Source: Palsa-892 sp035295845
Lineage (GTDB): Bacteria; Pseudomonadota; Alphaproteobacteria; Rhizobiales; Xanthobacteraceae
Assembly: GCA_035295845.1 (NCBI GenBank)
Contig: DATGIF010000032.1
Coordinates: 175,058 to 239,057 of the forward strand
Direction of reading: 5' to 3'
DNA: 64,000 nt
Shown here: positions 50,408 to 59,091 of the stretch, piece after piece
Position numbering within the stretch: position 1 is the stretch's first letter
Layout: each line of letters opens with the position of its first letter
Program-made: the position numbers and the translations under genes
Notes under the pieces: model-generated
Database searches by the model: none
What the model was told of the DNA's origin: nothing
What the model saw: only the letters and a program-made list of their open reading frames with translations

Positions 50408-52354
50408 CTAGCCGCCTTTCGGCGTGACGATCTCGAACATCGGATTGAAATTCTCGAAAAGGCCGAAAAGCTCCAAGAGCTTCATCGGCTGGCCGTCGAT
50501 TTTCACGAGCCCCTTTTGTACCGCCTCGGGAAATGTCGTCTTTCGCATCAGAATCTGATCAAGCGTCGCACGCGTGAGCGTGAGCGTCGCGTCGGCGTCC
50601 TTCGCCTGTTTGTTCGCGGTATGGGTCAGCGTCGAGTTTTCGAGATTGAGGACATATTGCTGCTTGGTGTCGCTGAAGTTCCAGTTGATGGCGATCTTTT
50701 TTCCGCCGGCCTTCTCGCCGTTCAGACGGACGCCGAAAAAGTCGAACACCATGTCGACGGTGAGCGCCCGGAGCGCATTCATGCCGGGCGGCGTGAGCGT
50801 CTTCGGCTGCGGCACGCCGTTCCGCAACTCGAAGGCGGCGCAGAGATATGAATTGCGCCAGGTCGCGGCCTCCGCGAGATAGCCGAGCTGTTCGAGGGCA
50901 TCGGCAGCGAGCGCCTTCGCCTCGCTGTTTTGCGGCTCGGCGAAAACAACGCGGTTCATCACCTCCGCGACCCAGCGATAGTGACCTTTCTTGAAATCCT
51001 CGCGCGCGCGGCGAATGATAGCGTCGGCGCCGCCCATATACTCGACATATTTCTTCGCGGTTTCCGTTGGCGGCAGCGGATCGAGATGGGCAGGGTTCGA
51101 ATCGTACCAGCCGAGATATTTCTGGTAGATGGCCTTGGCGTTGTGCCGCACGGTGCCGTAATAGTCGCGATTGAACCATTCCCGGGCGAGGCTTTCGGGC
51201 AGTTTGATCTGCTCGGCAATCTCCGACGCCGTGAAGCCGTGATTGATCAGACGCAGCGTTTGGTCGTGAACATATTTGTAAAGATCACGCTGCTTCGTGA
51301 GATAACCGCGAATGCGCTCGCCGCCCCAGATCGGCCAGTGGTGCTGGCCCATCAGCACATCGGTCTTGCCGCCGAACAGCTCGATCGCTTCGTTGAGATA
51401 TTTCGACCAGGCAAGTGAATCGCGCACTTCGGCGCCGCGGAACGGCAATAGGTTATGAAAGAGATGCGTCGCGTTCTCGGCGATGTTGAAGGCGCGGAGC
51501 GCGGGAAAATATAAGTGGAACTCCGCCGGCGCCTCGCTGTTCGGCGCCATCTGGAAGACGATTTCGACGCCATCGATTATTCGCTTCTCGCCGGTCTCGC
51601 GCACGAGATCGTTCGGGGGAAAAAGCGTCACGGTGCCGCGCGCGATCGTTTTCCCGAGCCCCGCATCCACCTGGCCGCGAACGCCTTTCGGCAGGCGCAG
51701 ACCGAACTGATACTGCGCGCGCCGCGCCATGGCATTGCCGGCAATCACATTTTCAGAAACCGCGTAATCCAGAAATTTATCCGGCGCGATGATGCGAAGG
51801 CTGCCGCCGGCTGCGTGCGCCTCCTCCGCGACACCGCCGACGCCGCCCCAGTGATCGGCATGGGTGTGCGTGTAGACGATGGCGACCACCGGCCGCTTGC
51901 CGCGGTGCTGGAAATAAAGCTCCATCCCCGCCTTCGCGGTCTCGGCGCAGGACAAGGTGTCAATGACGATAAGGCCGCTGTCGCCCTCGACGATGGTGAT
52001 GTTGGCGATGTCGAAGCCGCGGATCTGGTAGACGCGCTCGCAAACCTTAAAGAGCCCGTGCCGGCAATTGAGCTGCGCGATCCGCCACAGGCTCGGATGC
52101 ACCACGTCGGGCGAGGCGCCCTCCTCCAAAAAGGAATAGGCGTTCATGTCCCAAATCACGTTTCCGTCCGCACCCTCGATCAACGCGTTGGGGATTGTGC
52201 CGATGAAGCCGCGGCTCGCATCGTCGAAATCCTCGCGATTGGAAAACGGCAATTCCTTCAATGCCGCTGCGTGCGCGGCCTTCACGGTGGGCTCCGCCGG
52301 CTTCGCGTCGCTCAAGTCGGGGCGCTTCGCGGCCTTTTCGACTGCATCAGCCAT
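50408..52354 (-). CDS. Alkyl/aryl-sulfatase, SdsA1/BDS1-like metallo-hydrolase
   Basis: 648 aa from ATG 52354. The N-terminal MBL-fold domain has NITIVEGDSGLIVIDTLSC, the zinc motif THTHADHWGG and TDVLMGQHHWPIWGGERI. The middle dimerisation region has TASEIAEQIKLPESLAREWFNRDYYGTV. The C-terminal SCP2-like domain ends TFPEAVQKGLVKIDGQPMKLLELFGLFE. The family hydrolyses alkyl sulfate esters such as SDS. Many members are secreted, but here the N-terminus (ADAVEKAAKRPDLSDAKPAEP) has no signal peptide, so it should be cytoplasmic. It overlaps the upstream GMC oxidoreductase stop (52359) by lying just beside it, with a 4-nt gap. Confidence 0.92.
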   Translation of the reverse strand: MADAVEKAAKRPDLSDAKPAEPTVKAAHAAALKELPFSNREDFDDASRGFIGTIPNALIEGADGNVIWDMNAYSFLEEGASPDVVHPSLWRIAQLNCRHGLFKVCERVYQIRGFDIANITIVEGDSGLIVIDTLSCAETAKAGMELYFQHRGKRPVVAIVYTHTHADHWGGVGGVAEEAHAAGGSLRIIAPDKFLDYAVSENVIAGNAMARRAQYQFGLRLPKGVRGQVDAGLGKTIARGTVTLFPPNDLVRETGEKRIIDGVEIVFQMAPNSEAPAEFHLYFPALRAFNIAENATHLFHNLLPFRGAEVRDSLAWSKYLNEAIELFGGKTDVLMGQHHWPIWGGERIRGYLTKQRDLYKYVHDQTLRLINHGFTASEIAEQIKLPESLAREWFNRDYYGTVRHNAKAIYQKYLGWYDSNPAHLDPLPPTETAKKYVEYMGGADAIIRRAREDFKKGHYRWVAEVMNRVVFAEPQNSEAKALAADALEQLGYLAEAATWRNSYLCAAFELRNGVPQPKTLTPPGMNALRALTVDMVFDFFGVRLNGEKAGGKKIAINWNFSDTKQQYVLNLENSTLTHTANKQAKDADATLTLTRATLDQILMRKTTFPEAVQKGLVKIDGQPMKLLELFGLFENFNPMFEIVTPKGG

Positions 52355-52358
52355 CGGT

Positions 52359-53945
52359 TCAATGCCTTGTGATGAGATCGGCCGCCTTTTCGGCAATCAT
52401 GATCGTCGGCGCGTTGGTGTTGCCGCCGATGAGCGTCGGCATGATCGAGGCATCGACCACGCGCAATCCTTCGACCCCGCGCACGCGCAATTCGGGATCG
52501 ACCACCGCGTCGCCGTCGACGCCCATCTTGCAGGTGCCGACCGGGTGATAGACCGTGTCGGAGCGGCTGCGCAGCACGTCGCGAATTTGTTCGTCGGTCT
52601 CGGCGCCGCCGCTGACCAGATCCTCGCCGCGCACGCCCGCGAGCGCCGGCGCCTCAAGAATTCGTTTGGTGAGGCGAAAGCCTTTGACCATGGCGTCGAG
52701 GTCGCCGCGATCGTCGTAGAATTTCGGATCGATCAGCGGCGGCGCCGAAGGATCGGCGCTTTGCAAGGCGACAAAGCCGCGGCTTTTCGGCCGCAGCAGG
52801 CAGACATGGCAAGAGAAGCCGTGGCCGAGGCCGCGCTTGCGGCCGTGATCCATGACCTTGCCGATCACGAAATGAAGCTGGATGTCGGGAATTTTCTCTT
52901 TCGGGCTCGTCTTCAGAAATCCGCCGGCCTCCGCGAAATTCGTCGTGATCATGCCGCGGCCTTCCCGGCGATAGCGGCCGATCTCGCGCAAGACGCGCGC
53001 GATGCCGCCGAAGGATATGCCGAAGAGATCAAGGCTACCGGAGCTATAGGCAAAGACGAAATCGATATGGTCCTGAAGATTGCGCCCAACCGCTGGAAGA
53101 TCGTGAACGACGCCGATTCCGAACTTCTTCAGATGATTGCCGTCACCGACGCCCGAAAGCATCAATAGTTGCGGCGATTGCAGCGCACCGCTCGTTACGA
53201 TCACCTCGCGCCGCGCCTTGACCTCGCGCGTTTCCTTGCCTTGCCGGTATTGCACGCCGGTCGCGCGGCGGTTCGAAAACAAAATCTTGTTTGCGAGCGC
53301 GCCGGTGATCACCGCCAGATTCGGGCGCTGCAGGTGCGGATGAACATAGGCGCGCGCGGCGCTCCAGCGCTCGCCGTTCTTCTGCGTCACCTGATAGAGG
53401 CCGACGCCTTCCTGCTCGGCACCGTTGAAATCAACGTTCACCGGCAATTGGCACTGGCGCGCAGCCTCGACGAAAGCGCGCGGCACCGGATTATCGGTGC
53501 GAAGTGTGGCCACGTTCAGCGGGCCGCCGGAGCCGTGAAAAGAATCGCGGATGGCCTCGTTGTTCTCGGCGCGCTTGAAATAGGGCAGCACCGCTTCGTA
53601 CGACCAGCCGGCATTGCCGAGCGAAGCCCAATGGTCGTAATCCCATTTGTGCCCGCGGATATAGACCATCGCATTGATCGCGCTCGACCCGCCGAGCGCC
53701 TTGCCGCGCGGCTGATATCCCTTCCGGCCGTTGAGACCCGGCTGCGGCACTGTTTCAAAAACCCAATTGTTGATGGGCGCGGGCAGCATGATCGCGGTCG
53801 CGGCCGGCGTGTTGATGATCCACCCCTCGCCGGTGCCGCCTGCTTCCAGGAGGCAAACGCTATTTTTCGGATTTTCCGACAGGCGGCTTGCGACAACGCA
53901 ACCCGCCGATCCGCCGCCGACGACGATGTAGTCAAACTCTTGCAT
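52359..53945 (-). CDS. GMC-family FAD-dependent oxidoreductase
   Basis: 528 aa from ATG 53945. The N-terminal FAD site is DYIVVGGGSAGCVVASRLSE. The GMC signature 1 region is GYQPRGKALGGSSAINAMVYIRG, signature 2 is REVIVTSGALQSPQLLMLSGVG, and the C-terminal active-site block is DTVYHPVGTCKMG with GNTNAPTIMIAEKAADLI. It resembles choline or alcohol dehydrogenases. It lies between an alkylsulfatase-like gene (4 nt downstream) and an MFS gene (5 nt upstream), so the three probably form one operon: uptake, ester hydrolysis and oxidation of the released alcohol. Confidence 0.93.
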   Translation of the reverse strand: MQEFDYIVVGGGSAGCVVASRLSENPKNSVCLLEAGGTGEGWIINTPAATAIMLPAPINNWVFETVPQPGLNGRKGYQPRGKALGGSSAINAMVYIRGHKWDYDHWASLGNAGWSYEAVLPYFKRAENNEAIRDSFHGSGGPLNVATLRTDNPVPRAFVEAARQCQLPVNVDFNGAEQEGVGLYQVTQKNGERWSAARAYVHPHLQRPNLAVITGALANKILFSNRRATGVQYRQGKETREVKARREVIVTSGALQSPQLLMLSGVGDGNHLKKFGIGVVHDLPAVGRNLQDHIDFVFAYSSGSLDLFGISFGGIARVLREIGRYRREGRGMITTNFAEAGGFLKTSPKEKIPDIQLHFVIGKVMDHGRKRGLGHGFSCHVCLLRPKSRGFVALQSADPSAPPLIDPKFYDDRGDLDAMVKGFRLTKRILEAPALAGVRGEDLVSGGAETDEQIRDVLRSRSDTVYHPVGTCKMGVDGDAVVDPELRVRGVEGLRVVDASIMPTLIGGNTNAPTIMIAEKAADLITRH

Positions 53946-53950
53946 GAAAT

Positions 53951-55231
53951 TCACTCGGCCGGTGCCGGGCGCAAACCGCCGGCGCGCGCGAGCCGCGCGC
54001 CGTCTCTTTCCGGGTTCATGAAAAGGGCGCCGATGATCCCGCCCGCCAGCATGATCAGGCCGCAAAGGACAAAGCCGGTGTTGTAGCCCTCCATCGGTGT
54101 CGCAGCGTGTTCGATGATGTTGCCCATGGCAAAGGGGGCGATAATGCCGGCGGAGGTGCCGATGGCGTTGCCGATAGCGAGCAGTGCGCCGCGTTTTTGC
54201 ACGGGCGTGATTTCGCTCACGATGGCGTGGCTGAAGACGTAAATGACGGCTGGCAGCGAGCCGCCGACCATGGTCGCGATGTAGCGCGACGCCGTGTTCG
54301 GCATGTAGGGCAAGGAGAGAAGCACGAGGCCGCCGAGCGCGACGCAGACGCCGCCGAAAATTCCCCGCGCCACCCGGCTCGATGCCCCGCGCGCAAGCAA
54401 GCGCTGCGAATACCAGCCAAGGGTGATCACCAGGATCACGGCAAAGCCCCACGGCAGGGCGCTGAATATGCCGACCTCGCGCTGAGAAAATCCGAGCACG
54501 TTAATTAGGTACGGCGCCTGCCAGGAAATCGCCAGCGACAGCCCCCAATAGGCGCCGAAGAACGCGCACCAGCTCGCGAGAATCGTGGGGCTCGAAAGTA
54601 GTTCGCGATAGGAAACGTTGGCGCCGATGCTCTTGAGATTTTCACTCGCCTGGGTGATCGAACCCTCGCGACCGAACAGGAGCCACGCCGCGGTCCAGAT
54701 CAATCCGATGATTCCGAGCACGCCGAACGCCCAGTGCCAGGAGTAGTTCACGATCACCCAGTTGAGCGCGGGCAAAGCGAGCAAGACGCCGACGCCCGCG
54801 CCTTGCGAGATGACCGCGGTCGGCAGTGTCCGATGCTCGTTGGGAAACCACTTATAGGCGGAGTGCAGCGCGACCGGATAGGCGGGCCCCTCGCCGGCAC
54901 CAAGCGCGATCCGGCAAGCCATCAGGGTCGTGAGCCCCACGGTCCCCACCATGGGAAATTGGGTGAGCGCCCAAACGAGCCCCATGACGGCGAGCGCCCA
55001 GCGCGTCTGCACATGATTGACGATGAAGCCGGTGATGATCGCGGAGAGCGAAAACAGAAGGAAGAAGCTCGAGCCAACGAGGCCGAATTGGCTCGGCGTG
55101 AGCCCAAGCTCCTGCATGATCGGAACCCCGGCCAGGCCGATCACGGTCTTGTCGACGAAGTTGATCAGCATGAAGGTGAAGAGGAGAAAGACGACCACCC
55201 ACGCTTTTCCGCCCGCTTGTTCCGGTTGCAT
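53951..55231 (-). CDS. MFS transporter (anion:cation symporter-like)
   Basis: 426 aa from ATG 55231; an upstream in-frame start adds a basic stretch without hydrophobicity. The first helix is AWVVVFLLFTFMLINFVDKTVIGLAGVPIMQELGLTPSQFGLVGSSFFLLF, typical of the phthalate/glucarate-type ACS family. ALGAGEGPAYPVALHSAYKWFPNEHR is also diagnostic of that family. It heads the minus-strand operon with the GMC oxidoreductase and the alkylsulfatase-like gene, so an organic anion such as an alkyl sulfate or carboxylate is a reasonable cargo. Confidence 0.88.
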   Translation of the reverse strand: MQPEQAGGKAWVVVFLLFTFMLINFVDKTVIGLAGVPIMQELGLTPSQFGLVGSSFFLLFSLSAIITGFIVNHVQTRWALAVMGLVWALTQFPMVGTVGLTTLMACRIALGAGEGPAYPVALHSAYKWFPNEHRTLPTAVISQGAGVGVLLALPALNWVIVNYSWHWAFGVLGIIGLIWTAAWLLFGREGSITQASENLKSIGANVSYRELLSSPTILASWCAFFGAYWGLSLAISWQAPYLINVLGFSQREVGIFSALPWGFAVILVITLGWYSQRLLARGASSRVARGIFGGVCVALGGLVLLSLPYMPNTASRYIATMVGGSLPAVIYVFSHAIVSEITPVQKRGALLAIGNAIGTSAGIIAPFAMGNIIEHAATPMEGYNTGFVLCGLIMLAGGIIGALFMNPERDGARLARAGGLRPAPAE

Positions 55232-55425
55232 CGTTTCCTCCCCGCGCCGGGTGCCGGTGGCATTTTCGCGCCGAAGCACCGGCGATCATTCTTATTCGTG
55301 GACCGGTCCGTCGCTTGCGGCCGGTCTTGGGCGTGATGATGACGAACAAAGGCGCGAACGGCAACCTGCGGCAAATTTGCCAGAATCCCGTAGCGGCAAC
55401 CTCACCGCTTGGCCGCGGCGCGGTC

Positions 55426-57237
55426 TTATTCGGCCTTCCCGCTCTCGCGGATGATCGAGCCGACATCGGTGAAAAACTTGAGGATCGGCAGGATGACCTT
55501 GTGGAGCGCGCTTTTGCTGATCATGAGGTCGTGCATCGCGAGATAATCGATGCCGGTGGTGAGGAAGCATTCCACCGCATCGCGCGGCGTTTCGACGATG
55601 GGCTCGCCCTTGACGTTGAACGAAGTGTTCAGGAGCACGGGAACGCCGGTGATCGCCTCGAATTCCTTCAACAGCCGGTATAGCGGCTCGTTGGTTTCCT
55701 TGCTCACCGATTGTACCCGCGCGGTGCCGTCGACGTGAACGATCGCCGGAATCCTGTCCCGCCATTCCGGACGAACGGGCTTGGCGAGAAGCATGAAGGG
55801 AGAATCCTGCTCGCCTTCGAAAATTTCCCGCTCCCGTTCCGCGAGCACGATCGGCGCGAAGGGCCGGAACGGCTGCCGGAACTTGACGCGGCTGTTCAGG
55901 ATATCTTTCATCTCCGCCGTGCGCGGATCGGCGATGATGCTGCGGTTACCGAGGGCGCGCGGACCGAATTCCGAACCACCCTGAAACCAGCCGATGATCT
56001 TGCCTTCGGCGAGCACCTTCGCCGTATCGCGGCAGATATCCGGGCTATTTATGCGCTTCGTCGCGAGACGAATGAGCCATTTGTCGGTCGCGTCGCGCAC
56101 GTCCTCGTCGGTGTATTTCTTGCCGAAATAGGCGTGCTTGATGACGTAGGAGCGCGGTTTTTTCTGAATTGCGAGATGGCCGTAATAGGCGCAGCCGATC
56201 GCAATGCCGTCGTCGCCGGCCGCGGGCTGAACCCAGACATTCTTGAAGCCGGCCTCGCGCGCGATCTTGCCGTTGGCGACGCAGTTGAGCGCGACCCCTC
56301 CCGCCAGGCAGAGATTGTCGGCGCCTGTCTTCTCCCGCAGCCACTTTGCGCGCGCCAGCAGAACCTTCTCGGTATCGTCCTGAACGCGCCAGGCCAAATC
56401 CTCCCAGTGCCGCATGGACGGGCTTGCTTCCCACTTCTGGCCGCTTTCCATGAGCCACGGCTGGTCGAAATCTTCCGACCATTCGGGTACATGCAATTCG
56501 CCGTTTTTCATCTCCATGAGCGGCTTGAACTGTCCGGGACGTCCGTAGGGCGCGAGCCCCATCAGCTCGCCGCACTTGTTCCAGTCGCCGAAGACATAGG
56601 TGGAGGCGCGGCTATAGAGCGCGCCGAGGCCGGGCATGTTGAAGAATTCGTCGCTCAGAAATCCGCGGCTTGGTTCCAGCCAAATCTTTTTCAGAAGTTC
56701 GAGCTCCGATCCCTTAAATTTGTAATAGCTCTCGGATTCGCGCGCCAACGGGTCGGGATTTCCGGACCCCCCTCCTTTGTCCAGCGCGTCGGCGCTGTAG
56801 CTGCCGACGCCGTCCACGATCATGATGGCGCCTTCTTCAAAGGGGCAGGCCGCGAACGCGCTATAGGCGTGGGCGAGGTGATGCGAAATCGTCACGGATT
56901 TTTTCGAGCGGGAAAGAAACAGCGGATCTTTCTTCGCGGACGGCCTTTCCTGCTCGCTCAGGAAAGACGGCGAATCCTGATACACGAGACGCGCTTCCAT
57001 TTCCTCGACCGGCAGGATGTAACAATTGCGCACGACCACATCGACATCGTCGAGCGTTATCCCTTCGGCGTTCAGGCAATAATCAACGGCCTCTTTATAG
57101 AAACCGGTCGCGTGCTTCACACGCGTGATGCGCTCTTTGGCGATGGCGAACGCGATCTCGCCGTCGCGCAACAAGCAGGCGCTCACATCGTGATCGTAGG
57201 TATTCAGCCCGAGGACATAAGTGTGTTTTTTCGGCAT
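55426..57237 (-). CDS. Carbamoyltransferase, NodU/CmcH family
   Basis: 603 aa. The N-terminal ASKHA-fold domain has VLGLNTYDHDVSACLLRDGEI and the metal-binding SHHLAHAYSAF (His119, His120, His123), DGVGSYSA and LAGGVALNCVANGKI. The C-terminal YrdC-like domain has WFQGGSEFGPRALGNRSIIADPR and the closing VLLNTSFNVKGEPIVETPRDAVECF. Members carbamoylate hydroxyls of sugars, Nod factors, antibiotics and toxins using carbamoyl phosphate. No nod genes are present. The gene 54 nt upstream encodes an exported protein of unknown function on the same strand. Confidence 0.93.
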   Translation of the reverse strand: MPKKHTYVLGLNTYDHDVSACLLRDGEIAFAIAKERITRVKHATGFYKEAVDYCLNAEGITLDDVDVVVRNCYILPVEEMEARLVYQDSPSFLSEQERPSAKKDPLFLSRSKKSVTISHHLAHAYSAFAACPFEEGAIMIVDGVGSYSADALDKGGGSGNPDPLARESESYYKFKGSELELLKKIWLEPSRGFLSDEFFNMPGLGALYSRASTYVFGDWNKCGELMGLAPYGRPGQFKPLMEMKNGELHVPEWSEDFDQPWLMESGQKWEASPSMRHWEDLAWRVQDDTEKVLLARAKWLREKTGADNLCLAGGVALNCVANGKIAREAGFKNVWVQPAAGDDGIAIGCAYYGHLAIQKKPRSYVIKHAYFGKKYTDEDVRDATDKWLIRLATKRINSPDICRDTAKVLAEGKIIGWFQGGSEFGPRALGNRSIIADPRTAEMKDILNSRVKFRQPFRPFAPIVLAEREREIFEGEQDSPFMLLAKPVRPEWRDRIPAIVHVDGTARVQSVSKETNEPLYRLLKEFEAITGVPVLLNTSFNVKGEPIVETPRDAVECFLTTGIDYLAMHDLMISKSALHKVILPILKFFTDVGSIIRESGKAE

Positions 57238-57291
57238 GGGTTCTCTGAAGATGGAATGAGCTCGATCAATCCTGCGTGGAGCGATGCCGCA

Positions 57292-58404
57292 TCAACGCGA
57301 ATCCGCGGCCGGCTTGCCGGCCGGCTTCTTCGCTTTCGTCGTATCGTACATCGGATCGCCCACTTCGAAGCCGAGTTTCTCGGCGACGAAGCATTCGTAA
57401 TAGCCGACCTCGTGAATCTTTTTGCTCGCGCATTTGTGGAACGCTTCCAGCTCGCCCAGCTCAAAATAGGCGAGATACGGAATGATCGAAAACCGCACTT
57501 CGCCGCCAGGGAAATCGCCGAGGCGGTCGATCTTGCCCTTCAGGCTCGGCCGCACTTCGAGAATGGCATCACGCAATGTTTCGCCTTCGATGAAGTTGTC
57601 GGGTAGCTGGTCGAAAGGGCCGTCGAAATAGGTATTCAGAGTCATATTGGGTTCAAAGACGCCAATCAGGATTTTGCGGTCAAGCTTGTAGTCGCGATAA
57701 TAGGCAAAGCCCGTGCGTTTGCCGATCAGAATACGGTCCGTCTTTTCGTAAGGAAGCAACGCTTCGGTGACTTTCACCGTTTCATCGAGAATATACAGAA
57801 AGACCTTCACCTTCGAATTGTAAACGAGGAAAAAACGAACCCCAGATTCGTCGAAAATGGGCCCTATGAATTTTTCTCCCGGCGCCATCGTGCCTTCCGG
57901 CGGCTTTACCTGCGACAGATCGTTGAGCGCGAACACAACGCTCTTTCCGCCATACGAGACGCGATAGACGAGCCGTTCGAGCCGTTCCAAGGCAACACCC
58001 TCGGCGGCTCCAAGAACGACATTTTTTCCTTGCGGGTCCGGATGCCATTCGGTCTCGGTATCGTAATAGCCGAAATGCAGCGAGACCTTGTCGCCCTCGT
58101 CCATCTCAATCCGGATGTTGCCCGAATACGGCGTGCCGTTATGGATGAACGTGAAATAGTAGTAGTTCTCGGTCGGGTAAACTTTCACGCGCTCAGGCAG
58201 ACCGTTGAACACGAAAGCGAACACGGCGAGTGGATCGTCAATTGCAAGCGTCGTCGTGCGCGAAATCTCCTCCACATAACTCTCGTTGGTGTGGAGCGTC
58301 GGTTGCTGCGGACTTTCTGCCGCCACGGCGGTCGCGAACAGCGTGGCGCCCGCGGCGAGGAATCCGATTCGTTGCCGGGGCGATTGCAGCAAGCGCCTGA
58401 TCAT
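57292..58404 (-). CDS. Exported protein of unknown function paired with a carbamoyltransferase
   Basis: 370 aa from ATG 58404. Residues 1 to about 30 form a signal peptide (RRLLQSPRQRIGFLAAGATLFATAVAAE). An in-frame start 37 codons earlier has no signal-like N-terminus. The mature protein is mainly beta-rich and aromatic: DPLAVFAFVFNGLPERVKVYPTENYYYFTF, KVSLHFGYYDTETEWHPD, ERLVYRVSYGGKSVVFALNDLSQ, and VRFFLVYNSKVKVFLYILDE. It ends with a cysteine-containing AFHKCASKKIHEVGYYECFVAEKLGFEVGDPMYD. I recognise no family. The 54-nt gap to the carbamoyltransferase suggests one transcript and a shared envelope or secreted product. Confidence 0.72.
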   Translation of the reverse strand: MIRRLLQSPRQRIGFLAAGATLFATAVAAESPQQPTLHTNESYVEEISRTTTLAIDDPLAVFAFVFNGLPERVKVYPTENYYYFTFIHNGTPYSGNIRIEMDEGDKVSLHFGYYDTETEWHPDPQGKNVVLGAAEGVALERLERLVYRVSYGGKSVVFALNDLSQVKPPEGTMAPGEKFIGPIFDESGVRFFLVYNSKVKVFLYILDETVKVTEALLPYEKTDRILIGKRTGFAYYRDYKLDRKILIGVFEPNMTLNTYFDGPFDQLPDNFIEGETLRDAILEVRPSLKGKIDRLGDFPGGEVRFSIIPYLAYFELGELEAFHKCASKKIHEVGYYECFVAEKLGFEVGDPMYDTTKAKKPAGKPAADSR

Positions 58405-58734
58405 GGCTCCGGCACCTTGCAATGTTGATGAACAAATCGACAGCTTCAGACCGAAGATCATCCTACGCGCTCTCTCAAACGTGAATGCTTTATCTGAATC
58501 TGAATATTTGTTCATTTACGGCGTTCGCTCGGCTTTTTCTTGCGCTAGGAACAGGCTTCCTTTAGCCTTCACGGCGTTAGGAGCAAAGCGTCGGACTTGC
58601 CACGAACAGGCACCGGCTCTTCTTCCGTAAAAAAAGCGAAACAAAAATCGGATTGCTCCGTTTTATACGCGCGGCGAATAGTACTTCTCACTACGACGAA
58701 GCGTAGAGAAAAAGCGAAGGAAGGAACGGGTGAG
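58405..58734. other. 330-bp divergent intergenic region
   Basis: This is the largest gene-free interval in the window, between the exported unknown protein (minus) and the Gly/Arg-rich peptide (plus). It is distinctly richer in A+T than its surroundings (for example ATTTGTTCATTTACGG and GTAAAAAAAGCGAAACAAAA). It holds a 9-bp separated inverted repeat and a short direct repeat (TCTGAATCTGAAT near 58494-58506). An in-frame extension of the peptide gene to 58597 exists but has no ribosome site. It probably contains two divergent promoters and a long leader for the peptide gene. No RNA gene was recognised. Confidence 0.5.
58429..58514. repeat. Separated 9-bp inverted repeat
   Basis: TGAACAAAT at 58429-58437 and ATTTGTTCA at 58506-58514 are exact reverse complements 68 bp apart, in the AT-rich control region. 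Paired operator half-sites or a chance match are both possible. Confidence 0.3.
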
Positions 58735-59007
58735 ATGATGATGACACAAACCAAGTCAACCGGCCGTAAGACCCTGGCGCGCTTCATGGCCGCCGTGGTT
58801 CTGGTCGGCGTCTACTGCGTAAATACCATCCTGCTGTCGGGCCTCGCGCTGACCGCGAGCACGACGGGGGCGAAGGCTCACAACAGAGGTTGGAGCCGTG
58901 GTGGCCGTGGCCGTGGCTGGCGCGGTCGTGGCCGTGGCCGCGGCGTGTGGTGGCCGGGCGCTTGCCACATCCCGGGCACGAGCCTGTGGTACTCATACTG
59001 CTGGTAA
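58735..59007 (+). CDS. Small secreted Gly/Arg/Trp-rich peptide
   Basis: 90 aa from ATG 58735, preceded by GAAGGAAGGAACGGGTGAG. Residues 11 to about 48 form a long signal peptide or anchor (RKTLARFMAAVVLVGVYCV...LALTASTTGAKA). The predicted mature part (about 42 aa) begins HNRGWSRGGRGRGWRGRGRGRGV, with about ten arginines alternating with glycine. It ends WWPGACHIPGTSLWYSYCW, with two cysteines 12 residues apart and several tryptophan and tyrosine residues. I do not recognise a named family. The clean ribosome site and the strong terminator 24 nt downstream argue for a real gene. It is strongly cationic and aromatic, which fits envelope, nucleic-acid or membrane binding. Confidence 0.7.
   Translation: MMMTQTKSTGRKTLARFMAAVVLVGVYCVNTILLSGLALTASTTGAKAHNRGWSRGGRGRGWRGRGRGRGVWWPGACHIPGTSLWYSYCW
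58885..58944 (+). repeat. Degenerate GGNCGTGGCCGT-type tandem repeat encoding Gly-Arg
   Basis: Within the peptide gene, units close to GGCCGT repeat about eight times with TGG interruptions, encoding alternating Gly and Arg (residues 51-70). Such repeats are prone to slippage, so length may vary between strains. Confidence 0.7.
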
Positions 59008-59031
59008 TCAAACCAGCGGATTCGAGACAAG

Positions 59032-59070
59032 CGGGCCGGACGCATTCGCGTGCCGGCCCGTTTTCTTCTT
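59032..59070 (+). terminator. Intrinsic terminator after the Gly/Arg-rich peptide gene
   Basis: CGGGCCGG (59032-59039) pairs with CCGGCCCG (59053-59060). An inner ACGC-ATTC-GCGT stem continues the pairing with one bulged base, followed by TTTTCTTCTT. It faces the convergent amidase gene. Confidence 0.85.
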
Positions 59071-59091
59071 CAAAGGTCGAGCCGGATCGCT

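Noticed and set aside
55426..57237. Nodulation gene nodU
   Set aside because: The family is right, but no nod-box or other nod genes are present; the carbamoyltransferase family is much broader.
55711..57606. Long plus-strand open frame antisense to the carbamoyltransferase
   Set aside because: The opposite strand encodes a full-length protein with all family motifs; the plus-strand translation has no recognisable domain.
58548..58578. GGAAC followed by CGTT upstream of the Gly/Arg-rich peptide gene
   Set aside because: The spacer is 22 bp, outside the 16-17 bp that EcfG promoters use, so I do not count the peptide gene as an EcfG target.
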